A stretch of 64,000 nucleotides of DNA, from NCBI RefSeq assembly GCF_014189855.1, contig NZ_BJFN01000006.1, positions 310,001 to 374,000 on the forward strand, in the 5' to 3' direction. This DNA comes from Buttiauxella sp. A111. GTDB taxonomy: Bacteria > Pseudomonadota > Gammaproteobacteria > Enterobacterales > Enterobacteriaceae. Made by a program: the position numbers and the translations under genes. Position 1 is the first letter of the stretch. Each line of letters opens with the position of its first letter. Positions 41,467 to 51,223 of the stretch are shown here, in pieces. Below the pieces are notes generated by a model that worked only from the letters and a program-made list of their open reading frames with translations, was not told where the DNA came from and ran no database searches.

Positions 41467-42009
41467 ATGACCGCGTATTGGGTTGCCCAGGGCGTCGGCG
41501 TTCTCGCCTTTGTGGTTGGCATTACCACGTTCATCAATCGTGATGAACGGCGTTTCAAGCTACAACTGGCGGGTTACAGCGCCATTATCGGCATTCACTT
41601 CTTTTTGATGGGTGCAAGCCCGGCGGGCATGAGTGCGGAGCTTAATGCGCTGCGAACTGTTATCTCTCTGCGCACGCGAAGCCTGTGGGTGATGGGGAAT
41701 TTCATCGCGCTGACGGTGGGATTGGGCTTGGCTAAATTTAACCATGCGATGGAATTACTGCCGATTGCCGGGACGGTTGCCAGTACCTGGGCTTTATTCC
41801 GCTGCAAAGGGTTAACGACGCGCTGCGTGATGTGGTGCTCCACTGCTTGTTGGGTGACGCATAACTTCTGGTTGGGCTCGATTGGCGGCACGTTAATCGA
41901 AGGGAGTTTTTTGGTGATGAATGGTTTGAACATCATTCGTTTCTGGCGAATGCAAAGGCGGGGAATTGATCCGTTTAAAGTCGAAAAAGAAGTGCAACAG
42001 CAGGAGTAA
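41467..42009 (+). CDS. ygjV: YgjV, inner-membrane protein
   Basis: 180 aa with five or six hydrophobic helices; VGITTFINRDERRFKLQLAG near residue 20 matches E. coli YgjV of the same locus. Function unknown. Confidence 0.92.
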   Translation: MTAYWVAQGVGVLAFVVGITTFINRDERRFKLQLAGYSAIIGIHFFLMGASPAGMSAELNALRTVISLRTRSLWVMGNFIALTVGLGLAKFNHAMELLPIAGTVASTWALFRCKGLTTRCVMWCSTACWVTHNFWLGSIGGTLIEGSFLVMNGLNIIRFWRMQRRGIDPFKVEKEVQQQE

Positions 42010-42010
42010 A

Positions 42011-42036
42011 ACTCCCTGCCTCGAAAGACAGGGAGC
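42011..42036 (-). terminator. sstT terminator
   Basis: CTCCCTG (42012-42018), loop, CAGGGAG (42029-42035). Read on the minus strand it is followed by TTTTAC, so it best serves sstT; it lies between convergent ygjV and sstT. Confidence 0.7.
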
Positions 42037-42044
42037 TTGAAGCA

Positions 42045-43289
42045 TTAACCGCGTAACGGATTATTATCAGCCAGGCGAGCATCTTCTGCCTGGCAAGCCG
42101 CCGCAGTAAACAGCACGTCGGTTGAGGAGTTCAGTGCGGTTTCGCAAGAATCCTGCAACACGCCGATGATGAAACCAACCGCAACCACCTGCATGGCAAT
42201 CTCATTTGGGATACCAAACATGCCGCAAGCCAGTGGGATCAGCAGCAGAGAACCACCCGCCACACCAGACGCCCCGCAAGCACACAGCGACGCCACCACG
42301 CTCAACAGCAGCGCGGTTGGCAAATCTACCGGTACACCCAGCGTATTAACCGCAGCCAGCGTCAGAACGGTAATGGTGATCGCCGCGCCCGCCATGTTAA
42401 TGGTTGCGCCCAGCGGGATAGATACGGAATAGGTATCGCGGTCAAGATTCAGCTTTTCACACATCGCCATGTTTACGGGAATGTTAGCTGCAGAACTACG
42501 GGTGAAGAAGGCCGTTACGCCACTTTCACGCAGGCAAGCAAACACCAGCGGGTAAGGGTTGCGGCGAATCTTCACGAACACCAGCAGCGGGTTGATTACC
42601 AACGCCACGCCGAACATACAGCCCACCAGGACAAGCAGCAGCTGCGCATAGCTCCACAGCGTTTCAAAGCCGGTGGTTGCAAGTGTTGATGCTACCAGAC
42701 CAAAAATACCGATAGGGGCAAAACGAATCACCACTTTAACCATGAAGGTCACCGCATCGGAGACATCATTAATCAGGTTTTTGGTGGTTTCATTGCCGTG
42801 ACGCAGCGCGAAGCCCAGACCCACAGCCCACACCAGAATACCGATGTAGTTTGCGTTTAGCAGCGCGTTGATTGGGTTAGCAACCATGCTCAGGAGCAAG
42901 TCGCGCAGAACTTCCACAATACCTGACGGCGGAGTGATATCGGTTGCGCCAGTCACCAGATGCAGTGTGGAAGGGAACAGGAAGCTGACCACAACTGCGG
43001 TTAATGCAGCGGTAAACGTTCCCAGAAGATAGAGGACCAGAATCGGGCGAATACTGGTTTTCTGACCGTGCTTATGGTTGGTGATTGACGCCATTACCAA
43101 CATCAGAACCAGCACCGGTGCGACGGCCTTTAGTGCACCAACGAACAATGTGCCGAGTAAACCCGCGGCAACGGCTGCGGGTTTTGAAACTGCTGCCAGC
43201 GCGATACCCAGCACCAACCCAATGAGAATTTGTTTGACCAGACTGCCTTGCGCCAGCCGTTTGATAAGACCTGGAGATTGTATAGCCAT
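42045..43289 (-). CDS. sstT: SstT, serine/threonine:Na+ symporter
   Basis: 414-aa member of the DAACS family. [15 protein letters not shown] and the helical-hairpin [14 protein letters not shown] are the substrate/ion-binding segments. Start chosen at 43289 ([20 protein letters not shown]), as in E. coli; a GTG 18 codons upstream keeps the frame open. Confidence 0.95.
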   Translation of the reverse strand: MAIQSPGLIKRLAQGSLVKQILIGLVLGIALAAVSKPAAVAAGLLGTLFVGALKAVAPVLVLMLVMASITNHKHGQKTSIRPILVLYLLGTFTAALTAVVVSFLFPSTLHLVTGATDITPPSGIVEVLRDLLLSMVANPINALLNANYIGILVWAVGLGFALRHGNETTKNLINDVSDAVTFMVKVVIRFAPIGIFGLVASTLATTGFETLWSYAQLLLVLVGCMFGVALVINPLLVFVKIRRNPYPLVFACLRESGVTAFFTRSSAANIPVNMAMCEKLNLDRDTYSVSIPLGATINMAGAAITITVLTLAAVNTLGVPVDLPTALLLSVVASLCACGASGVAGGSLLLIPLACGMFGIPNEIAMQVVAVGFIIGVLQDSCETALNSSTDVLFTAAACQAEDARLADNNPLRG

Positions 43290-43545
43290 GGATAACCTTC
43301 CTGTATTGTATGTCGTCCCATCCCGATCTGTACTCTGAGGCACTTTACTGACCGGATGTAATAAATGCGTTTGCCTGGTGGAGTATAAGGAAATGTCGCG
43401 GGGTAGTAAGTGGTAATCACTGATAATTACGGTATGGGCTAGATTTTATAACCATGTATTAACAAATATGTGACATTAGCAACAAATTGCTCAGTAAATG
43501 CATTGTCGCTAATTGACTTGCCAAAATAGCGCGTCACCAAAAGAA

Positions 43546-43566
43546 AACCCCGCCGAAGCGGGGCTG
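43546..43566 (-). terminator. alx terminator
   Basis: CCCCGC (43548-43553), loop CGAA, GCGGGG (43558-43563), preceded by AAAA (T-run on the minus strand). Confidence 0.85.
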
Positions 43567-43635
43567 GAGTCTGTCGATTTTAATCGGTCGGAGAAGCGTA
43601 ACGCCATCCAGTAAAACACGCAGAATGGCGGGGTA

Positions 43636-44604
43636 TTACTTCGCCAGTTTCTTCTGATCGTTACGGTAGTTCACGATAGCGTTGATGATCAATGTCAACG
43701 CCAGAATGCCACCGACCACGCCCAGCGAAATCGCGATAGGGATATGATAGAAATCGACAATCATCATCTTCACGCCGATAAATATCAGGATAATCGACAA
43801 ACCGTACTTCAGCATTGTGAAGCGCTCCGCCACGCCTGCCAGCAGGAAGTACATGGCACGCAAGCCGAGGATCGCAAACAGGTTTGATGTCAGCACGATG
43901 AACGGGTCAGTCGTTACCGCGAAGATAGCTGGGATACTGTCGACTGCGAAAATCACGTCACTCAGTTCAACCAGAATCAATACCAACAGCAAAGGCGTTG
44001 CGAACAGCACGCCATTTTTACGGGTGAAGAATTTTTCGCCTTCGATTTTATCCGTCATGCGCAGGTGGCCACGAATCCAACGCACTAACGGTTTATCACC
44101 GATGCCGCCTTCATCTTCCCTTGAGAACGCCATCTTAATACCGGTGAACAGCAAGAAGGCACCGAACACATACAGCAGCCACTCAAACTGGGCAATCAAC
44201 CAGCTACCCGCGAAGATCATGATGGTACGCAGCACAATCGCGCCCAGCACACCGTAAACCAGCACACGGCGTTGCAAAGCTGCAGGCACTGCGAAGTAGC
44301 TGAACAACATTAGCCAGACAAAAACGTTATCCACCGCGAGGGATTTTTCAATCAGATAGCCGGTGAGGAAGGCGAGAGCCTGAGCGTCTGCGACTTCACG
44401 ACCAGATGTTCCGGTGAGATACCACCAGAATGCCGCATTAAACAGCAGCGAAAGCGTAACCCAAACCAGGGACCAAACCGCCGCCTGCTTCATGGTCATG
44501 GTGTGTGAGCCTTTACGACCCTGAAGCAGCAGGTCGATGGCCAACATGATAAGGACCACGACAGCAAAACTGCCCCACAGTAATGGAGTACCGACACTAT
44601 TCAT
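43636..44604 (-). CDS. alx: Alx, TerC-family manganese exporter
   Basis: 322-aa membrane protein of the TerC/Alx family; in E. coli it is induced at alkaline pH and by Mn(II) and exports manganese. Acidic residues inside helices, as in [10 protein letters not shown] and [13 protein letters not shown], are typical. Start at 44604 ([11 protein letters not shown]); the frame continues 40 codons upstream through the riboswitch and has no similarity there. Confidence 0.95.
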   Translation of the reverse strand: MNSVGTPLLWGSFAVVVLIMLAIDLLLQGRKGSHTMTMKQAAVWSLVWVTLSLLFNAAFWWYLTGTSGREVADAQALAFLTGYLIEKSLAVDNVFVWLMLFSYFAVPAALQRRVLVYGVLGAIVLRTIMIFAGSWLIAQFEWLLYVFGAFLLFTGIKMAFSREDEGGIGDKPLVRWIRGHLRMTDKIEGEKFFTRKNGVLFATPLLLVLILVELSDVIFAVDSIPAIFAVTTDPFIVLTSNLFAILGLRAMYFLLAGVAERFTMLKYGLSIILIFIGVKMMIVDFYHIPIAISLGVVGGILALTLIINAIVNYRNDQKKLAK

Positions 44605-44818
44605 AAAAGGGTTTCCTTCAAACAAAACAAAAACGGCCAACGTCGGAAGACGCCAGCCGCTAATGCTTGCAACAGGGATCTCGCCTTCCGGCAAGGTCTC
44701 ACTTACAACATATATACATGACATATATATGTTGCCCGGTAACCGGGTGTTTGTTTTTTAAACACCGTAATGACGATTAACCGACGAAGAAGTTACTCCC
44801 CTTTGCGGGCGGGAAATT
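44605..44818 (-). promoter_or_regulatory. yybP-ykoY manganese/pH riboswitch of alx
   Basis: The alx leader, read on the minus strand, begins CCCGCAAAGGGGAGTAACTT, matching the conserved 5' part of the yybP-ykoY (PRE) aptamer, and ends with a GC-rich hairpin region (GCTGGCGTCTTCCGACG) before the alx ribosome site AAGGAAA. A TATAAT at 44819-44824 on this strand is the likely -10. In E. coli this element opens translation at high pH and with Mn(II). Confidence 0.85.
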
Positions 44819-44881
44819 ATTATATCTGACACATTTCGTCAACATTCCACCCTTCGGTTTACACAGCTTTACGCCGGTATA

Positions 44882-45880
44882 TCATGCTGGTGAATGTGCA
44901 GACACTTCATCCGCTGGGAATTTCACGCCAGTCTGCGCGCGGATTTCCGTACTCAGCGCTGCAGTGATGCGCGACGTGACTAAACCTGGATGATTCACTT
45001 CATTGCCGGCAACCAAACGAGCAAAGACTTCGGCTTCATAAAGCATAGTATTGATATGCTGCGGCAGCGTCAGATCCTGCGGTTTTCCACCACGCGGTAT
45101 AAAGGTGATTCGCTGGCATTCTGAGATTTTCTCGATAACCAGTGAGCCGGCCTCGCCCTGAATCTCGCTAGGGGTTACGGAATCGCTCACTTTGGAATGC
45201 AGCAGATTCACGTCAAAATCACCGTAATTCATTTGCACCGAACCGTGAGCATCGACACCACTTTCCAGAAGACTTGCCGTTGCGTGGATAGCTCTAGGTT
45301 CACCCCACAACGCGGCGGCAGAGGCCAGCACGTAAAAACCGATATCCATAATCGAGCCGTTCGAGAACGCCGGATTAAAGGTATTTGGGTTTTCACCGTC
45401 CAGATAACGCTGATAGCGCGAAGAGTACTGGCAATAGCTGAGCAGCGCTTTACGGATCTTGCCCACTTTTGGCAACGCTTGCTGCAGGGCGATAAAGTTC
45501 GGCAAGCTGGCCGTTTTAAATGCCTCGAACAACACCACCTGGTTTTCGCGAGCGCAGGCAATCGCCTTTTCCACTTCATGTAAATTAGATGCGAGTGGCT
45601 TCTCACAAATCACATGCTTTTTATGGCTTAAAAACAGCAGCGTTTGTGGAGAATGCAGGGAATTCGGGCTGGCGATGTAAACCGCATCTATCGCGTCGCT
45701 TTTCGCCATCGCCTCAAGATCGGTAAAAAGATGTTCCACCGGATAGTCGCTGGCGAAGGATTGCGCCTGTTCCAACGAGCGGGAGTAGACCGCGGTGAGT
45801 TTATATTTGCCACTTTCGTGGGCAGCATCGACGAACTGACGTGTGATCCAGTTAGTTCCAATAACAGCGAGGCGTATCAT
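44882..45880 (-). CDS. ygjR: YgjR, Gfo/Idh/MocA oxidoreductase
   Basis: 332-aa NAD(P)-dependent oxidoreductase. Rossmann segment MIRLAVIGTNWITRQFV at the N-terminus, CEKPLASN with the conserved Lys near residue 95. Substrate unknown. Marks the right end of the conserved ygjR-alx-sstT backbone. Confidence 0.93.
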   Translation of the reverse strand: MIRLAVIGTNWITRQFVDAAHESGKYKLTAVYSRSLEQAQSFASDYPVEHLFTDLEAMAKSDAIDAVYIASPNSLHSPQTLLFLSHKKHVICEKPLASNLHEVEKAIACARENQVVLFEAFKTASLPNFIALQQALPKVGKIRKALLSYCQYSSRYQRYLDGENPNTFNPAFSNGSIMDIGFYVLASAAALWGEPRAIHATASLLESGVDAHGSVQMNYGDFDVNLLHSKVSDSVTPSEIQGEAGSLVIEKISECQRITFIPRGGKPQDLTLPQHINTMLYEAEVFARLVAGNEVNHPGLVTSRITAALSTEIRAQTGVKFPADEVSAHSPA

Positions 45881-45952
45881 AAACGGGTGCTATCTCCGAA
45901 GGCGGGTTATGTTTGAAAGACTATCACGATGTAAGGGGAAAACCAGTGGTGG

Positions 45953-46531
45953 CTAGCGTTTTGTGAGAAGTGCATTCAGCCATATTTCATCTCGCTCAGG
46001 ACGGTTGTCTTGCGTCGTCCACAGCGTTTCTATTTCGACTTCTGGTGTGGTTTCCAGTAATGCACCGAGACTTGCTTCGTTCATATCCGTAAATAAGCGC
46101 CCATCCTTCTCGCGCTCACTGTCGCCATACTTAAATGACACATACCAGACGCCACCCGGTTTAAGTGCATTTGCTAGTTTCTGCATCACTGACGGTAATT
46201 CCTGCGAGGGAACGTGCAGTAGAGAGGCACAACACCAGATTCCGTCGTATTGTTGCTGAGTCTCCACGTCTGCAAACGTCATCTGCTGAACAGATAAACC
46301 CGTGTGTTGGCTTGCTAAAGCCACCATCTTTGACGAGGCATCAAATGCTTCAACCTGATAACCCATTTCAATGAATGCTTTAGAATCGCGCCCGGAACCG
46401 CAACCAGCGTCCAGAACTTGTGAGCCTGGCAGTAAAAGGCGAGTAAAAGATTCGTACAGCGAAGACATATCGACATTCACCGTACCATTGAAAAAGACCT
46501 GTGCGTTGTTTTGGTAATAATTCAGCGTCAT
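45953..46531 (-). CDS. Class I SAM-dependent methyltransferase
   Basis: 192 aa. SAM-binding motif I VLDAGCGSGRDSKAF (residues 40-54), acidic loop QVEAFDASSKM, and a GGVWYVSFKYG strand. It lacks the NPPY/DPPY motif of DNA N-methyltransferases and the PC motif of C5 enzymes, so it more likely acts on a small molecule, protein or RNA; TehB-type tellurite enzymes are the nearest-looking group. Its ATG shares one base with the stop of the HNH gene upstream (TGATG), so the two are translationally coupled. Confidence 0.8.
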   Translation of the reverse strand: MTLNYYQNNAQVFFNGTVNVDMSSLYESFTRLLLPGSQVLDAGCGSGRDSKAFIEMGYQVEAFDASSKMVALASQHTGLSVQQMTFADVETQQQYDGIWCCASLLHVPSQELPSVMQKLANALKPGGVWYVSFKYGDSEREKDGRLFTDMNEASLGALLETTPEVEIETLWTTQDNRPERDEIWLNALLTKR

Positions 46532-47547
46532 CAGAATGTTGCCTCGCCTTCTGCTTTTGGTTCCCAGATGTGGAACAGAATGTTGTTTTTTGCTCTCGCC
46601 CAGTTACTTTCAAGAAAATCTATCCGCTGCGCAGGTTGCGTGCCAGTCTGATTCACAATAGTTTCATGTAGTGGAAGCTTACTTTGAATAAAGTACTCAT
46701 TGCGAATGTGAAGCCGCTGCAATAGTTTGCGGCTTGGCAAATGCGAAGATTTGCCTGCTTTGCCCCGGTTACAGCATTGGCAAGATAGAACCAGATTCCA
46801 CACGCCATTGATATTGGCCACCTCATCGCGTGCTTTCCACGGAATAAAGTGGTCTACATCTGCCAGTTCGGTGTCACCTGGTACCAGGCTGATCGGTTTA
46901 AAGCAATAGAAGCAACGCCCTTTCTGATAACCATTAAGGCTATCCCGACAACTAGTGATATTCACCCGACGTGTATTAACGTGGCTAAACAGAAGCTTCT
47001 CTTGCTCGTCAAACTCTATCGCAACCAAATTACGGGAAACGCCCATCGCCCAGGCTTGCTCAACCAGATTCCAGCGCGCATTCGTTTCAAAGGCCAGGTT
47101 CTGGTATTGCTGACGCACGCTCAATTGATAGAAGTTATCGGTGAGGCGAATCCCCTTATGAGTTTTTCGCTCATCAAGGAAAAAGCGTTTCTCAATCTCA
47201 CCCGCGTTCACATTATGGAAAGCATCAATCACATTGTTAAACCCGAGGCGAACCGTGGTTTCTGTTAACGTATCTTGCGTGAGCTCACCGTTATTAAATT
47301 GCACGCAGGTATCCAGAAACTGGCTACCGCGTGATGTGATTTGCTTTGGTGCATGCAATAGATGCTGGCAAAGGTGGCGGCTGAATGGAACGGCAAGTTC
47401 CTCAAGCGTAACCAGATCGCTACCGGATTTATCAACCTCATACAAAGCATGCGCGAGAGCAAATTTGTAAGATGCGACGTTTCTTCCAAAAAGGATCACT
47501 CCACGCCAGTAGTTCTCAAGCGTAGGGTCAGCCTGATAAAAATCCAT
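46531..47547 (-). CDS. HNH endonuclease-domain protein
   Basis: 338 aa. A long N-terminal helical region of unknown role (1-200) precedes an HNH nuclease: GRCFYCFKPI (Cys212, Cys215), ADVDHFIPW (Asp232-His233), NLVLSC and CQCCNRGK (Cys256, Cys259, Asn260). The cysteines should hold zinc. The gene is coupled to the methyltransferase that follows it. The pair sits directly beside the tRNA-Leu gene. Function is unrecognised; a two-gene modification/nuclease defence unit is one option. Confidence 0.82.
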   Translation of the reverse strand: MDFYQADPTLENYWRGVILFGRNVASYKFALAHALYEVDKSGSDLVTLEELAVPFSRHLCQHLLHAPKQITSRGSQFLDTCVQFNNGELTQDTLTETTVRLGFNNVIDAFHNVNAGEIEKRFFLDERKTHKGIRLTDNFYQLSVRQQYQNLAFETNARWNLVEQAWAMGVSRNLVAIEFDEQEKLLFSHVNTRRVNITSCRDSLNGYQKGRCFYCFKPISLVPGDTELADVDHFIPWKARDEVANINGVWNLVLSCQCCNRGKAGKSSHLPSRKLLQRLHIRNEYFIQSKLPLHETIVNQTGTQPAQRIDFLESNWARAKNNILFHIWEPKAEGEATF

Positions 47548-47767
47548 TCACGTTTTCCCGATTCGGTTTGGAAATGCAGAAGGGGAGATTGGTTAATGAA
47601 ACCCGTAACGAGATCACATAACAAATGAAAGGTGATGTAAACCTTGGAACGATAGATTTAGTGAATTTGTGAGGTGAGGCTGGAAGCGCAGAACCGACAG
47701 AAAAGGGCAACGAATTGATGATGCGCTGGTTTTTTCAGCACTCAGCACGCTGAAGCTAGAATGGGGC

Positions 47768-47795
47768 TTGCAAAGCGGCGTGTGACATATATAAT
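47768..47795 (+). promoter_or_regulatory. Promoter of tRNA-Leu
   Basis: TTGCAA (47768-47773), 16-base spacer, TATAAT (47790-47795). The mature tRNA begins 29 bases after the -10. Confidence 0.75.
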
Positions 47796-47823
47796 CCCCA
47801 ACGTTTTCCGCATACCTCTTCGT

Positions 47824-47908
47824 GCCGAAGTGGCGAAATCGGTAGACGCAGTTGATTCAAAATCAACCGTAGAGATACGTGCCGGTTCGAGTCCGGCCTT
47901 CGGCACCA
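47824..47908 (+). tRNA. leuX: tRNA-Leu (CAA)
   Basis: 85 bases including the encoded CCA. Acceptor GCCGAAG pairs with CTTCGGC; anticodon arm GTTGA-TTCAAAA-TCAAC gives CAA; long variable arm of class II tRNA; T arm GCCGG-TTCGAGT-CCGGC. Virtually identical to E. coli leuX, a well-known insertion site for islands. The integrase gene begins 199 bases downstream, so the 3' end is the probable attL. Confidence 0.97.
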
Positions 47909-47921
47909 ATAGTATGTAAAT

Positions 47922-47947
47922 AGACCTCAACTGAGGTCTTTTTTTAT
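47922..47947 (+). terminator. tRNA-Leu terminator
   Basis: GACCTCA (47923-47929), short loop, TGAGGTC (47932-47938), then T-run to 47945. Confidence 0.85.
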
Positions 47948-48029
47948 GTCTAAAATCCAGTCCCCGCAAGGCTTCCCTCGCTTTTCAGTCAACCGACGTC
48001 AATCTGAGTTACCCCACATCAACATGCTT

Positions 48030-48081
48030 GTGAGTATAGAACCGAGTATATATGCTGGTTCGATAATGCTTATATACTCAC
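48030..48081. promoter_or_regulatory. Two-part palindrome before the integrase gene
   Basis: GTGAGTATA (48030-48038) pairs with TATACTCAC (48073-48081); immediately inside, GAACC (48039-48043) pairs with GGTTC (48057-48061). Placed between tRNA and integrase, 25 bases before its start, it could be the operator of the integrase gene or an arm-type recombinase site. Confidence 0.5.
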
Positions 48082-48106
48082 GGCAGCATATGGAAGGAAT
48101 ACCATC

Positions 48107-49354
48107 ATGGCCCTGACTGATACCAAGGTGCGTTCGGCAAAACCAGAAGAAAAGGAATACTCGCTAGTAGACGGCGATGGCATGTTTTTGTTGATACATC
48201 CTAACGGCTCCAAATACTGGCGCTTTCGTTTCCGCTTTGGCGGCAAGCAGCACCTTATGGCTTTTGGGGTTTACCCCGAAACGTCACTGGCTGATGCTCG
48301 TCAAAAGAGGGAAGAGGCCAGGAGGCTTGTTGCTGCCGGAGTCGATCCTCGTGAGCATAAGCGTGCAGTAAAAGAAGAACAGGCTAAAGAGATCATAACT
48401 TTTGAATCTGTTGCCAGAGACTGGCACGCCAGCAATCAAAAATGGTCTGAGTCACATAGTGGTCGTGTTCTTAAAAGTCTCGAAGATAATTTGTTCGATG
48501 CGATTGGTAAGCGGAATATCGCTGAGTTAAAAACAAGGGATTTACTGATTCCCATAAAAGCAGTAGAGATGTCTGGACGTCTTGAAGTGGCGGCGCGTTT
48601 ACAACAACGAACAACAGCAATCATGCGATTTGCCGTGCAAAGCGGTTTAATCGACTACAACCCCGCACAGGAGATCGCTGGAGCGGTTGCTACAGCTAAA
48701 CGACAGCATCGTGCTGCGCTAGAACTTAATCGCATTCCTGAACTACTTCATCGTATCGACACATATACTGGCAGACCACTAACACGCTTAGCTGTGGAGC
48801 TGACGTTGTTGGTCTTCATTCGGTCTAGTGAACTGCGTTTTGCACGCTGGTCAGAAGTCGATTTTGAAACTGCTATGTGGACGATTCCGGGTGAGCGTGA
48901 ACCGCTGGAGGGTGTCAAACATTCTCAGCGTGGCTCCAAGATGAAGACCCCACATCTTGTTCCCTTATCGCGTCAAGCTCTCGCCATTTTGGAAAAGATC
49001 AAAAACATGAGTGGAAACCGTGAGCTGATTTTCGTCGGCGATCATGATCCACGTAAACCCATGAGTGAGAACACGGTGAACAAGGCGCTGCGGGTGATGG
49101 GCTACGATACGAAGGTTGAGGTTTGCGGACATGGTTTCAGGACTATGGCATGTAGTTCATTAATTGAGTCGGGATTGTGGTCGAAGGATGCGGTAGAGCG
49201 GCAGATGAGTCACCAGGAGCGTAACTCGGTGCGTGCGGCCTACATTCATAAGGCCGAGCATCTGGGGGAGCGCAGGTTAATGCTGCAGTGGTGGGCGGAT
49301 TATCTGGATGTGAATCGGGAGAAGATTGTAAGTCCGTTTGAATTTGGGAAGTAG
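48107..49354 (+). CDS. P4-type tyrosine integrase
   Basis: 415-aa site-specific recombinase. N-terminal arm-binding domain (LTDTKVRSAKPEEKEYSLVD, GVYPETSLADARQKR), core-binding domain, then the catalytic domain with Arg239 (FIRSSELR), His342-x-x-Arg345 (HGFRTM), His369 (SHQE) and nucleophile Tyr379. Complete and probably active. It lies directly after the tRNA, the classic layout of P4-like islands. Confidence 0.95.
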   Translation: MALTDTKVRSAKPEEKEYSLVDGDGMFLLIHPNGSKYWRFRFRFGGKQHLMAFGVYPETSLADARQKREEARRLVAAGVDPREHKRAVKEEQAKEIITFESVARDWHASNQKWSESHSGRVLKSLEDNLFDAIGKRNIAELKTRDLLIPIKAVEMSGRLEVAARLQQRTTAIMRFAVQSGLIDYNPAQEIAGAVATAKRQHRAALELNRIPELLHRIDTYTGRPLTRLAVELTLLVFIRSSELRFARWSEVDFETAMWTIPGEREPLEGVKHSQRGSKMKTPHLVPLSRQALAILEKIKNMSGNRELIFVGDHDPRKPMSENTVNKALRVMGYDTKVEVCGHGFRTMACSSLIESGLWSKDAVERQMSHQERNSVRAAYIHKAEHLGERRLMLQWWADYLDVNREKIVSPFEFGK

Positions 49355-49410
49355 CAACAATATTAAGACATATATTACTAGTATCTAGGATATATGCTTT
49401 TTTAGTTCTT

Positions 49411-49451
49411 AACTAAATAAAAGTTAAACCCTTTCAAAACTAAATAAAAGT
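49411..49451 (+). repeat. 14-bp direct repeat after the integrase gene
   Basis: AACTAAATAAAAGT occurs at 49411-49424 and again at 49438-49451. The second copy runs into the terminator stem. Confidence 0.85.
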
Positions 49452-49483
49452 CACGGGAAGTTATTCCCGTGACTTTTATTTTA
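49446..49483 (+). terminator. Strong hairpin terminator after integrase
   Basis: Perfect 14-bp stem AAAAGTCACGGGAA / TTCCCGTGACTTTT with loop GTTA (49446-49477), followed by ATTTTA. It would work in both directions and insulates the integrase from the restriction cassette. Confidence 0.9.
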
Positions 49484-49600
49484 TCTACGCGTGTTCAACC
49501 TAGGTTTGTTCAAATAATGGCTGTGTTTATGTACAGTTGTTGTTGAGTATTTACACACAAAATGATACAATCTATCCTGATGATGGAAGAGATATATTAC

Positions 49601-51223
49601 ATGAAACATATCCATTTAATTAATTCACTGCCTTTAAATAATGCTGAAAAGTTCACTGAGAAAGCAACAGGTAAGTACTATACTGATGAAAAAATTGCAT
49701 TATTGATGATAGAGAAGTTATTGCCGTTAATAAATGCAATTGGTAAAAAAAATTATAATATTGCGGATCCATTTTCAGGAGATGGACGACTTGTCACATT
49801 GCTTATTAAACAATGGATGTTAAATGGCTTTCCTGATGTGGAATGGAATGTTTATCTTTTTGATATAGAACACGCTGGCCTTGTTCATGCTAAAAGTGAG
49901 TTAGCTCAACTTAAATTAGCTGGTGCAAGTATTAACGTTACTGTTAAAAATATTGATATTTTTTATGAATTTGAAAACTATATTGATTACTTTGATTGTG
50001 TTATTACTAACCCACCTTGGGAGAATATAAAACCAGATTCCAGAGAGCTTAATCTTTTTGAGCCATCTATCAAATTGAAATATATCGAGTCTCTTCGAGA
50101 GTTTGATGATTATTTGTCAAGGGTTTTGCCATATTCACAACCGAAGCGCAAATTCGCTGGTTGGGGGACTAACCTTTCACGTGTTGGTGCAGAGCTTAGC
50201 TTAGAAATATGTAATAAAAATGGTATGTTAGCTATCGTTATGCCTGCATCTTTTTTCGCTGATGAACAGTCTTTTACTTTGCGTCAAAAGTTCTTTAACA
50301 CTGGAAGACTTGATTTTATAAACTATTATCCGGCGGAAGCAAAGTTATTTAATGGCGCTGATGTATCTTCATGTTCTTTTATTTTAATTAAAGATAATTT
50401 TTTTAAAGAGGACATGCAGCTTAGTGTATATGATAAAAAATTGAATATTAATTCATTCGGGTGTTTTGACTTTTCTAGTATAGATACTCAACACCTTAGC
50501 ATTCCAATATCTCAAGGTGTTCATGCAATTCATTTATTAAAAAGGCTGCAAGAAGAATACTCAACTTGGAATAGTTTAGAAAAAAATGGAGAAATATGGG
50601 CGGGAAGAGAAATCGATGAGACGGGGAGTAGTAATTGGACGAAAAAGAATGGAGATGGATACCTATTCGTTAAAGGAAAAATGATCGGGAGATACAACTT
50701 TGACATTAGTCATAATTTAAAGGTAACTAAGAAAATTGATAAAGTTCCATCCAGTTCTAATTTTGAAAGGATTGCATGGCGTGATATTTCTCGCCCAAGT
50801 CAAAAGAGAAGAGTAATCGCAACAGTAATTCCTCCTAATTCATTAGCAGGGAATTCACTGGGTGTAGTCTATTATCAAAGTGGATCACAGGATTCACTCT
50901 TTAGTTTACTGGGAATAATAAACTCCCTTTGTTTTGAATTTCAATTAAGAAGCTTTTTAGCCACTGGCCATGTTTCATTATCAGCCTTAAGAAAGACTGC
51001 GATACCGTCTGAAAAAATATTATCACAACATACTGAATTAAAACATCTGGTAATCTCTTGCATGAATGGATGCTGTGATGCTGAACTGAAAGTTGAGGCT
51101 TATATAGCCAAAAAAATTTACAAATTGAACTTGAATGAATTTAATAAACTTTTATCTTCATTTGATAAAATTGAGTTAGCAGAAAAAGAAAATTTACTGA
51201 GGATGTTTCAACATTATGGCTAA
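49601..51223 (+). CDS. Type II N6-adenine DNA methyltransferase
   Basis: 540 aa from the ATG at 49601 (MKHIHLINSLPLNN), with GGAAGAG upstream; the frame is open back to 49562. Motifs run X-I-IV: TGKYYTDEKIA (about 24-34), DPFSGDGR (56-63), then VITNPPW (134-140), the order of gamma-class adenine enzymes, followed by a long target-recognition region. With the next two genes it matches the Alw26I/Eco31I/Esp3I arrangement, where this enzyme protects one strand of an asymmetric site. Very AT-rich compared with the host genes. It overlaps the next gene by 8 bases. Confidence 0.9.
   Translation: MKHIHLINSLPLNNAEKFTEKATGKYYTDEKIALLMIEKLLPLINAIGKKNYNIADPFSGDGRLVTLLIKQWMLNGFPDVEWNVYLFDIEHAGLVHAKSELAQLKLAGASINVTVKNIDIFYEFENYIDYFDCVITNPPWENIKPDSRELNLFEPSIKLKYIESLREFDDYLSRVLPYSQPKRKFAGWGTNLSRVGAELSLEICNKNGMLAIVMPASFFADEQSFTLRQKFFNTGRLDFINYYPAEAKLFNGADVSSCSFILIKDNFFKEDMQLSVYDKKLNINSFGCFDFSSIDTQHLSIPISQGVHAIHLLKRLQEEYSTWNSLEKNGEIWAGREIDETGSSNWTKKNGDGYLFVKGKMIGRYNFDISHNLKVTKKIDKVPSSSNFERIAWRDISRPSQKRRVIATVIPPNSLAGNSLGVVYYQSGSQDSLFSLLGIINSLCFEFQLRSFLATGHVSLSALRKTAIPSEKILSQHTELKHLVISCMNGCCDAELKVEAYIAKKIYKLNLNEFNKLLSSFDKIELAEKENLLRMFQHYG

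Noticed and set aside
46531..47547. HNH gene as the restriction enzyme of a classical type II system with its neighbour
   Set aside because: The coupled methyltransferase has no DNA-methylase catalytic motif, so a standard restriction-modification call is not supported.
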